Positions 9,107-16,017 of a stretch of 64,000 bases of DNA are shown here, piece after piece. The position numbers and the translations under genes are program-made. The notes below the pieces were generated by a model, which saw only the letters and a program-made list of their open reading frames with translations, did no database searches and was not told the origin of the DNA. Positions within the stretch are counted from its first letter, which is position 1. The number at the start of each line of letters is the position of its first letter. Source of the stretch: Bradyrhizobium sediminis (GTDB lineage: Bacteria > Pseudomonadota > Alphaproteobacteria > Rhizobiales > Xanthobacteraceae); contig NZ_CP076135.1 in the NCBI RefSeq assembly GCF_018736105.1, forward strand, positions 3,780,001 through 3,844,000, written 5' to 3'.

Positions 9107-9859
9107 ATGTACGCTTCCCGTATCCATCGCTTCATCGTTACCGGCACGCTGCTGGCGACCGCAGCCCTTGCGAGCGGGTGTTCGTCGATCGACCGGCTGT
9201 CGCAGATCGGCGAGAAGCCGAAGCTGACCGAGATCGAGAATCCGACGGCGCAGCCGGGCTACAAGCCGGTGCAGATGCCGATGCCGAAGCCGGAGACCGC
9301 CTCCTACAACGCCAATTCATTGTGGCGCAACGGCTCCCGGGCCTTCTTCAAGGACCAGCGCGCCGCCAGGATCGGCGACCTGCTCACGGTGACCGTGAAT
9401 TTCACCGACAAGGCCAATATCGCCAACGAGACCCAGCGCAGCCGCACCAGCAAGGAAGATTCGGGCATCACCGACTTCATCGGCTCCCAAACGATCACGC
9501 AGCCCAACAAGATCCTGCCCGGCCGCCTCCTGACCACGGACTCCACGTCTTCCAGCGACGGCAAGGGTTCGGTCAATCGCCAGGAAGCCCTGCAGACCAG
9601 CGTCGCCGCCGTGGTCACGCAGGTGCTGCCGAACGGCAATCTCGTGGTCGAGGGCAAGCAGGAGATCCGGGTCAATTTCGAAATCCGCGAACTGATCGTC
9701 GCCGGCATCGTGCGCCCGGAGGACATCCAGAGCGACAACACCATCGACTCCTCGAAGATCGCGCAGGCCCGCATCGCCTATGGCGGCCGCGGCCAGATCA
9801 CCGACGTCCAGCAGCCGCGATACGGCCAGCAGGTGATGGACGTGTTGCTGCCGTTCTAG
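9107..9859 (+). CDS. flgH: Flagellar L-ring lipoprotein FlgH
   Basis: A 250-residue outer-membrane lipoprotein forming the L ring. A signal peptide with lipobox ASGC puts the acylated cysteine at about residue 25. The FlgH core includes SLWRNGSRAFFKDQRA, GDLLTV and the C-terminal region ending in the VMDVLLPF motif. It is the last gene of the flgF operon and is followed by a hairpin terminator at 9923. Next to it begins a block of non-flagellar genes. Confidence 0.95.
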   Translation: MYASRIHRFIVTGTLLATAALASGCSSIDRLSQIGEKPKLTEIENPTAQPGYKPVQMPMPKPETASYNANSLWRNGSRAFFKDQRAARIGDLLTVTVNFTDKANIANETQRSRTSKEDSGITDFIGSQTITQPNKILPGRLLTTDSTSSSDGKGSVNRQEALQTSVAAVVTQVLPNGNLVVEGKQEIRVNFEIRELIVAGIVRPEDIQSDNTIDSSKIAQARIAYGGRGQITDVQQPRYGQQVMDVLLPF

Positions 9860-9922
9860 TCGTTCGTTTCAAGAGCTCCCACACCTCATTGCGAACCTAG
9901 GCGCGATGAAGTGTTCCAACGC

Positions 9923-9951
9923 GGCCTCCGTCAGCTCCCCTGGCGGAGGCC
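9923..9951 (+). terminator. Hairpin terminator after flgH
   Basis: An 8-bp perfect stem GGCCTCCG/CGGAGGCC encloses a 13-nt loop and is followed by a weak T-rich stretch (TGGTTGTTT). It lies about 65 nt past the flgH stop and before the convergent gene ending at 10000. Confidence 0.6.
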
Positions 9952-9999
9952 GTGGTTGTTTCCGGCGCTACCGGGCGACGGCCGATAAACGCCGCCGGC

Positions 10000-11076
10000 C
10001 TACTTCCGCACGATATGTCTGGTCGGCGTCATCGTGCTGGCGGGTGCGGCCTCCGAGATCGAGAATGTCAGCCAGGTATTCCAGCCGGACGGCCGGTTGG
10101 CGGCGTCGAACTCGCCATATCCCTTCAGGCCGAGAAATGCCTGGTTGCTGCCGATCGGAAAGATATATCCGATCTGCGGGCCCGCGCCGAGAACGCGCGA
10201 GCGGAAGCCGCCGAGAATGGCGGGCTGACCGAAGTCGTCGGTGATCTGCTGGTAGGCGTAGCCGACGAAGCCGACAAAGACCTGCTTCGACAGGAACTGC
10301 GACACGCCCCAGTCGAAATGGAAATCGATGCCGCTCTGGTACTGGGTATCGGGGTTCTTGAAATTGTAGGTGAAGCCGCCGACGCCGGAGAATTCCGTGC
10401 CGGTCGCGGGATTCAAATAGGTGTAGCCGCCGCCGAAATCGATGGCGCCGTGACCGATGCCGATATTGGCCAGCCGGTTCGGATTGTAGTCGCCGACGGG
10501 AATGTCGCCCGCGCCGTAGACCATGTAGTTGTGGACGCCGTTGTTCCACTTCAGCTTCAAGGTCGGATAGAGATCGCCATAGGAGACGAGCGCGTCTTCG
10601 AGGAATCCATTGCGCGTGGTCACGATCGGCCCCGCCCCCACGGTCAGCGTGCCGTCGAGGCTCGCGGAATTCCGGCCGTAGACGCCGGCGAGCGTCGCCG
10701 ACAACTGGCCGCCGAGCACCGGCGTCGCGAAAGTATAGGTCGGCGCGATCAGCACCAGGTCGGCCTGGCCGCGCAAGGCCACATTGAGATCGATGTTGAC
10801 GGTCGGCGAAAATCTCCCGACCTGGAATTCCCGCGATGCGGCCGCCGCCCCCGAGGCGCCCACGGAGGTATGATAGTAGATCGCGGCGACCGACCAGCCC
10901 GGCGTGGCCGGCGTGGCGGCGAGGCTGCCGTACAATCCCGGAAGCCAGAACGAGACGCCGCTTTCGTCGGCACGCGCGATTTGAGGAGAAAGCGCAGCAA
11001 GCACGGTGGCGGCCAAGCCGGCGCTCAACTTTCGCCGCAAAATGCCGGATCTCAATACCGATATCTCAGGTTGCAT
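10000..11076 (-). CDS. Outer-membrane channel-like protein (SphA/MetA-pathway phenol-degradation family type)
   Basis: A 358-residue protein with a Sec signal peptide (cleaved after about residue 36, ARA-DES). Alternating beta strands follow (FWLPGLYGSLAA near the N-terminus; GGGYTYLNPATGTEFSGVGG-like strands later), which is typical of SphA-like transporters and MetA-pathway outer-membrane proteins. The start was placed at ATG 11076, where GGGGA precedes it; a longer frame to 11136 lacks this and disrupts the signal peptide. The next gene on the same strand upstream is an arylsulfatase, so it may import sulfate esters or other aromatics (inference). Confidence 0.7.
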   Translation of the reverse strand: MQPEISVLRSGILRRKLSAGLAATVLAALSPQIARADESGVSFWLPGLYGSLAATPATPGWSVAAIYYHTSVGASGAAAASREFQVGRFSPTVNIDLNVALRGQADLVLIAPTYTFATPVLGGQLSATLAGVYGRNSASLDGTLTVGAGPIVTTRNGFLEDALVSYGDLYPTLKLKWNNGVHNYMVYGAGDIPVGDYNPNRLANIGIGHGAIDFGGGYTYLNPATGTEFSGVGGFTYNFKNPDTQYQSGIDFHFDWGVSQFLSKQVFVGFVGYAYQQITDDFGQPAILGGFRSRVLGAGPQIGYIFPIGSNQAFLGLKGYGEFDAANRPSGWNTWLTFSISEAAPASTMTPTRHIVRK

Positions 11077-11266
11077 TGGCGGTCCCCGCAAGTTCGATGG
11101 CAAAGCCAGTTGATTCCTGGAGATTTCGCGACGCAAGATGAAAATGGCCCGAAGGCGTCGATCTATCCCGCGTGAGGCTTTGATGCCACATCCCGGCAGC
11201 GCGCAATTCGATTATTGCGCGCTGCACGAGACCGAGTCTTCACGCGACCGCCGGTTCGGCCGCATC

Positions 11267-13948
11267 TCACTTCATGCAGTTGCGGACGTACTGGACTCGT
11301 TCGACAAGCCCGAGGGCCAGCGCCTGGGCCTGCTTGCGGCAGCCCTCACGCTTGTCCAGGCGCAACTCCACCTTCTGAAGCAGGCTCAGGCCGACACCGC
11401 TCGAAACCTGCGGCGCGGCGGCCTCAGCCGAGGCACCGCCGGCATCGGCTGACGGTCCGTCGCCGGCCGCCCGCGCCGCGTCCTGCAGACGCTTGATGTC
11501 GGCGGGACTCAATTTCGGCCGGTCGATGGTCAGCGCGATCTTGTTCAGTGTGCCGGTGAAGGCGAACGGCGCGCTGTAGTCGTTGTCGTCGACCGGCGTG
11601 CCGGTGTCCGACCCGATATCGAGCGACTCATCCCATTGCAGGATGAAGGGAAGCGTATGCTCCATTTTCTCGGTCGCGACCATCTTGCCATCGACCTTGA
11701 GCTCGCCAGTGCCGCCCTTGCCGATGCCGCTGTAGTCGCCGAACGCTATCGTCGCGGCGCCCAGACCGTCATACTTGAAATCGAACTCGATCACGTGCTT
11801 GCCGGGGGTCAGCTCCGGCCCTTCCCAGCGCACGCGCTTGAGGTCGACCAGGTTCCAGGTGAACACCGGCTTGTTCTTCAGCACGTAGAGGCCGTAGCCG
11901 CCGAACCGCCCGCCTTGCGTGATCAGCATGCCCTCGGCGCCGCCTTGCGGAACCTCGACGTCCACCTTGAAATTGTAGGAGGCGTTGAGCAGGCTCGGCG
12001 CGTCGCCGTTCGGCGTTCCCGTGAGCGGGCGGATCCAGGTGAAGGAGGTGCGGCCGGCGCTCAGGCTCGGCCGTGGCGTGATCATCCGCGAGGCCATCGA
12101 CGAATCGAGCGGCAGCACCTGGTATTTCTGCGCTTCCTTCCAGAACAGCTCCTGCATCTCCTTCAGCTTGGCCGGATTCCTGGCCGCGACATCCTCATAT
12201 TGCGTCCAGTCGTTCTTGAGATCGTAAAGCTCCCAGGGATAGTCGAGCGGGCTCGGCAGCTTGGCAACCGTCACCCACGGCGGCCGCATGACCTTGGTAG
12301 AGGCGATCCAGCCGTCATTATAGATCGCGCGGTCGGCGAACATCTCGAAATACTGCGTCTTGTGTGTCGAGGGCGCGTTCGCATTCTTGGCATCGAAGGT
12401 GTACATCATGCTGACGCCCTCGATCGGGCTCTGCTTGATGCCGTCCACCATGGCCGGCTGCTTGATGCCGGCTGCCTGCAGGATCGTCGGCACGACATCG
12501 ATGACATGATGGAACTGATGGCGGATGCCGCCCTTGTCGGCGATCCCCTTCGGCCACGAGATCGCCATGCCCTGGCGGGTGCCGCCGAAATGCGACACTA
12601 TCTGCTTGGTCCAGGAGAACGGCGTGTCGAATGCCCAGGCCCAGCCGATCGACATATGGTTGTAGGTGCGGTCGGTGCCCCAGACGTCGTAGAAATATTT
12701 CAGCTGCTCCTCGACCGATGGGTTGGCCTGGTTGAACATCGCCACTTCGTTCGGCGTGCCGTTCGGCTGGCCCTCGGCGCTGGTGCCGTTGTCGCCGTTG
12801 ATGTAGATCACCAGCGTGTTGTCGAGCTTGCCAAGGTCGTCGATCGCCTGGATGACGCGGCCGATTTCATTGTCGGCGTAGGCGACGTAGGCGGCGAAGA
12901 TTTCGACCTGCCGGATGAACAGCTTCCTTTCGTCGGGGTTGAGCTGGTCCCATTCCTTGATCAGGTCCTTCGGCCACGGCGTCAGCTTGGCGTTCTGCGG
13001 AATGACGCCGAGCTTCTTCTGGTTTTCGAAGATGGTTTCCCGCAGCTTGTTCCAGCCCTGGTCGAACAGCTTCATGTCGCTGATCTTCTTGACCCACTCA
13101 GGCGTCGGATGGTGCGGCGCGTGGGTGGCGCCCGGCGCGAACTTGATCAGGAAGGGTTGCTCGGGCGACAATGTATGAACGCGATTGACGTAGTCGATCG
13201 CCTCGTCGGCCATCGCCGTCATCAGGTTCCAGCCGGGTTTGCCGACGTAGGGATAGATCGGCGTGGTGTTCTGGACCAGATTGCCCGGCTCCCACTGATT
13301 GGTGTCGCCGCCCATGAAGCCGTAGAAATATTCAAAGCCCATCCCGGTCGGCCACTGATCGAAGGGGCCTGCCTGGCTCGCCTGGTATTCCGGGGTGTTG
13401 TGGTTCTTGCCGAACCAGGCGGTGTGGTAGCCGTTGTCCTGCAGGATGCGGCCGATCGTGGCCTTGTCCTTGGTGATGACGCTGTCGTAGCCGGGAAAGC
13501 CAGTGGCCTGCTCGGCGATCACGCCGTAGCCGACCGAGTGATGGTTGCGGCCGGTGATCAGCGCGGCGCGGGTCGGCGAACACAGCGCAGTCGAGTGAAA
13601 ATTGGTGTAGCGCAGACCGTCCCTGGCGATGCGGTCGAGCGCCTGCGTCGGAATCACGCCGCCGAAGGTCGAAGGCACGCCATAGCCGGAATCGTCGGTG
13701 ATGATCAGCAGCACGTTCGGCGCGCCCTTCGGCGGCACGATCCGCGCCGGCCAATAGGGCGTCGACTTGGTCGCCTCGCGCTCGATCTTGCCGCCGAATT
13801 TCTCCGGCGGCGCCGGAAGCTGATCGCCGGGAATGGTTGTCGTAGCGCTGGGCGAGCCCGGAACGCCGGTGATCTGTTGCGCGCCTGCCGAAACGGAAAC
13901 CAGCAACGACACGCTCAATGCTGCGAAAACCGATTGATAGGATTTCAT
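11267..13948 (-). CDS. Arylsulfatase, exported (paralogue 1)
   Basis: An 893-residue type I sulfatase. It has a Sec signal peptide (residues 1-23), the metal-binding DD pair in LLIITDD (about 85-86) and the sulfatase signature LCSPTRAALITGRNHH, with the cysteine to be converted to formylglycine at about 123. It hydrolyses sulfate esters in the periplasm or outside the cell. The start was set at 13948, which has GGGAGAG before it and begins the signal peptide directly. The C-terminal third has a beta-sandwich-like region and then an Ala-rich linker and a cysteine-containing tail. It is closely related to the sulfatase at 16018 but divergently arranged. No formylglycine-generating enzyme is in the window. 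Confidence 0.93.
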   Translation of the reverse strand: MKSYQSVFAALSVSLLVSVSAGAQQITGVPGSPSATTTIPGDQLPAPPEKFGGKIEREATKSTPYWPARIVPPKGAPNVLLIITDDSGYGVPSTFGGVIPTQALDRIARDGLRYTNFHSTALCSPTRAALITGRNHHSVGYGVIAEQATGFPGYDSVITKDKATIGRILQDNGYHTAWFGKNHNTPEYQASQAGPFDQWPTGMGFEYFYGFMGGDTNQWEPGNLVQNTTPIYPYVGKPGWNLMTAMADEAIDYVNRVHTLSPEQPFLIKFAPGATHAPHHPTPEWVKKISDMKLFDQGWNKLRETIFENQKKLGVIPQNAKLTPWPKDLIKEWDQLNPDERKLFIRQVEIFAAYVAYADNEIGRVIQAIDDLGKLDNTLVIYINGDNGTSAEGQPNGTPNEVAMFNQANPSVEEQLKYFYDVWGTDRTYNHMSIGWAWAFDTPFSWTKQIVSHFGGTRQGMAISWPKGIADKGGIRHQFHHVIDVVPTILQAAGIKQPAMVDGIKQSPIEGVSMMYTFDAKNANAPSTHKTQYFEMFADRAIYNDGWIASTKVMRPPWVTVAKLPSPLDYPWELYDLKNDWTQYEDVAARNPAKLKEMQELFWKEAQKYQVLPLDSSMASRMITPRPSLSAGRTSFTWIRPLTGTPNGDAPSLLNASYNFKVDVEVPQGGAEGMLITQGGRFGGYGLYVLKNKPVFTWNLVDLKRVRWEGPELTPGKHVIEFDFKYDGLGAATIAFGDYSGIGKGGTGELKVDGKMVATEKMEHTLPFILQWDESLDIGSDTGTPVDDNDYSAPFAFTGTLNKIALTIDRPKLSPADIKRLQDAARAAGDGPSADAGGASAEAAAPQVSSGVGLSLLQKVELRLDKREGCRKQAQALALGLVERVQYVRNCMK

Positions 13949-14146
13949 GATGAAGCTCTCCCGGTACGATCGAACGCCGCCTGAAGCTGCGGCAACATTT
14001 GAGACATGTATTTTCATCGCGTGGAGCAGACAATTACAGGATGGCAGACGATGGCGCGTTTGCTCTCGATTCAGGTCAAATATCGGACGATTGGATTTTC
14101 GTGACCGCCCCGCGGTTCGTGCGGAACGGTCGCTACGTTCTTCGGC

Positions 14147-14821
14147 TCAATAGCAGGGTGGATAGGGGTAATAGCCGCATGCGGGGCGCGCATACGGGCC
14201 GTAAGCGGCGGCACCGACCGCAGCGGCTCCCACCGCCGCCGCGCCGGCATAGTAGGCCCCGCGATAGGCGGTACGGCGCGCGACGCCCGCGAACGACATC
14301 GGGGTGAACGGCCGGCCGATAATGTCGATGAAGACAGAGGCGGCGCCATCGGCCCCCTTCAAGTCGCCCTCGAGCACATCGACGTCGAATGTCAACTGTT
14401 CGCCCTCGAGCTTGGGACTCTTCAGCACGACCACGACATCCTTTACGCCGGAGCCGTCCTTGGTAAATCCCGAAACCGTGGCGTTCGGCGGATCCTTGGC
14501 GAAGTTATCGCTGCCCTTGGCCCAATCGTCGATGATGTGCGTGGTGAGATCATGACCGGCGGCGCGCACCGGGCGATCGGCGAAGACGATGGAATTCGGC
14601 GCCACTCCGGTCAACACCAATTTGTTGCCTTGCAGGCTCACACCTTTCGAATTCAAGACAATCAGCGACGGCACGACCTCGGGCTTGGCCTGCCCGCCGA
14701 TCGTCTTTTGCAGCGGAACATGCGGCGGGGCAGCGGGCGTTCCCTGGGCCAATGCCAAAGCCGGCACACAAAGAAGACCACCAGCGATAATCATCGTACG
14801 AATAATGGGAGAGCAATTCAT
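14147..14821 (-). CDS. Small exported protein of unknown function, predicted FNR/FixK-controlled
   Basis: A 224-residue protein with a clear Sec signal peptide (residues 1-26, cleaved after ALALAQ). The middle is beta-rich and has no family I can name. The tail is rich in Ala, Gly and Tyr and ends PACGYYPYPPCY. The ATG at 14821 was chosen because AGGAGG lies 6 nt before it; a frame extended to 14953 would run through the promoter. A perfect TTGAT-N4-ATCAA box (14877-14890) is centred 62.5 nt upstream, with CATAAG at the exact -10 position for an FNR-type class II promoter. It lies between two sulfatase genes. Confidence 0.82.
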   Translation of the reverse strand: MNCSPIIRTMIIAGGLLCVPALALAQGTPAAPPHVPLQKTIGGQAKPEVVPSLIVLNSKGVSLQGNKLVLTGVAPNSIVFADRPVRAAGHDLTTHIIDDWAKGSDNFAKDPPNATVSGFTKDGSGVKDVVVVLKSPKLEGEQLTFDVDVLEGDLKGADGAASVFIDIIGRPFTPMSFAGVARRTAYRGAYYAGAAAVGAAAVGAAAYGPYARPACGYYPYPPCY

Positions 14822-14876
14822 GAACCACCTCCTGCAGAATGCAAAAAACTTATGCCCCTTCAACTCGTAAAGCGGT

Positions 14877-14890
14877 TTGATTTGTATCAA
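14877..14890 (-). promoter_or_regulatory. FNR/FixK box upstream of the 14821 gene
   Basis: A perfect dyad TTGAT-N4-ATCAA. If centred at -41.5, the -10 hexamer should begin 22 nt after the box; CATAAG sits exactly there on the minus strand, and a 20-nt leader with AGGAGG follows. This is the target type of FixK2/FnrN in rhizobia. Confidence 0.75.
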
Positions 14891-14957
14891 GCGTGAATGA
14901 CGAACGCGTGATTGCATAAACCCCTTGCAAACATGTCGATGATCTTGCTTCATCTGT

Positions 14958-14978
14958 GTCAGCGATATTGACGCTGAC
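14958..14978. promoter_or_regulatory. 7-7-7 palindrome between the divergent small genes
   Basis: GTCAGCG and CGCTGAC form a perfect 7-bp dyad around a 7-nt centre, midway between the two divergent FixK boxes. It could be a second regulator site or a hairpin. The regulator is unknown. Confidence 0.35.
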
Positions 14979-15003
14979 GGAAGCCATGGACGATTTGGGA
15001 TCG

Positions 15004-15017
15004 TTGAGCTGAATCAA
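15004..15017 (+). promoter_or_regulatory. FNR/FixK box upstream of the 15074 gene
   Basis: TTGA-GCTGAA-TCAA matches the FixK2 consensus TTG(A/C)-N6-(T/G)CAA. Its centre is 63.5 nt before the ATG at 15074, almost the same geometry as the boxes at 14877 and 15570. A TGATAT/TATGCT -10-like sequence follows at about the right distance. Confidence 0.7.
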
Positions 15018-15073
15018 GCGTACCGTCGTAACCATCCGTCTGATATGCTTCTCACTTTTCGGAGGAGGCTCTG

Positions 15074-15445
15074 ATGAAGATTGCGCTGTTATCGATGGCG
15101 ATGATTGGCGGTCAAGTGGCGATCCCTGTCAGCGATCGCGTTCCCAAACTCAATGTCGAGGCGACATGCAGGGCGACGGTCGCAGCCGACAAGGCGATGG
15201 GCCTCGCCCTGCCCCAGAGCTACGAGGATTGCATGCGCGACGAGAATGACGCGCAACAACAGCTGAATTCCGTTTGGCTCTCGAACTCCAACGAGATCAG
15301 AGACCAATGCGAGGGCGAGGCGACGGCAGCCGGAAGCGACAGCTATGTCGACCTTCTTACTTGCATGCAAATGGCAGACGCGGCCAAGTTGCTTTCTCCC
15401 GCGCCTAAGCTCCGAGGCGCGAGCAAAAACCGAAATAGCAAATGA
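15074..15445 (+). CDS. Small secreted cysteine-containing protein, predicted FNR/FixK-controlled
   Basis: A 123-residue protein with a short hydrophobic N-terminus that may be a signal sequence. Four cysteines are spread through the chain (in ATCRATV, EDCMRDE, DQCEGEA and LTCMQMA). This is the pattern of small helical proteins common in Bradyrhizobium, whose function is not known to me. GGAGGAGG precedes the ATG, which fixes the start. It is divergent from the 14821 gene, and an FNR/FixK box lies at 15004-15017. Confidence 0.75.
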   Translation: MKIALLSMAMIGGQVAIPVSDRVPKLNVEATCRATVAADKAMGLALPQSYEDCMRDENDAQQQLNSVWLSNSNEIRDQCEGEATAAGSDSYVDLLTCMQMADAAKLLSPAPKLRGASKNRNSK

Positions 15446-15569
15446 CGCGCATGAGATGCGTCAGCTCAAGCGGTGCTATTCAAATGCCGCAGATAGGATC
15501 CCACCTCGCCGATCTTCCGACCCCGTCACAGACGGTTCGCGCCTTTCACTCAGGCCTACGGCTGACACA

Positions 15570-15583
15570 TTGACCTGCATCAA
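15570..15583 (+). promoter_or_regulatory. FNR/FixK box upstream of the 15639 gene
   Basis: TTGA-CCTGCA-TCAA matches the FixK2 consensus. The centre lies 62.5 nt before the ATG at 15639. A weak -10 (TCATTT) begins 22 nt after the box. It is the third such box within 710 bases. Confidence 0.7.
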
Positions 15584-15638
15584 CGAGCAGGTCATCCTGT
15601 TGGGGTCATTTGGGACTTCTGAAACAACGGAGACCGAC

Positions 15639-15878
15639 ATGAAGCTTTCGATAGCATTATCGGCACTGCTGGTAACCGGGTTCATGGCTGCTGGCACCAA
15701 ACAAGCCAGCGCCGTGGTTTACTGCCAATACATCGAGTACCCCGTCGGTTGCATCGTCAGGCCGGGCGTCGTGCTGCGGCCGCGGCCGGTCGCGCGAGCC
15801 GTGGTGACTCCCGGCGTCGGCGTCCGTGGCACGCCGATGAATCGCGGCGGTCCGGTCAATCGCGTCGGCAGGCGCTGA
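15639..15878 (+). CDS. Very small exported protein, predicted FNR/FixK-controlled
   Basis: A 79-residue protein. Residues 1-24 form a Sec signal peptide (MKLSIALSALLVTGFMAAG...ASA). The mature part is about 55 residues, has two cysteines (YCQYIEYPVGC) and is rich in Arg, Pro, Val and Gly. No family was recognised. The frame is open far upstream, but the ATG at 15639 has ACGGAG before it and starts a clean signal peptide. It lies between another small exported gene and sulfatase 2. Confidence 0.7.
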   Translation: MKLSIALSALLVTGFMAAGTKQASAVVYCQYIEYPVGCIVRPGVVLRPRPVARAVVTPGVGVRGTPMNRGGPVNRVGRR

Positions 15879-16017
15879 TTGGATCATGTTTCGAGGTGAC
15901 TGTCAGGGTAGCTGATTTCGAAAGGCTGTCGCTCTGCGGTCGTCATCTTTAACTACCTTCATCGACTACCTTCGTTGCCGGAAGGCGCTTTGCGATTCTC
16001 GTATAGGGGAAGTCATT

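Noticed and set aside
11636..13984. 782-codon open frame opposite sulfatase 1
   Set aside because: It is a shadow of the minus-strand sulfatase and is rich in Arg/His with no recognisable domain.
13949..16017. FixK boxes for the two sulfatases themselves
   Set aside because: No TTGA-N6-TCAA lies at the expected distance from either sulfatase start. Only the three small genes have it.
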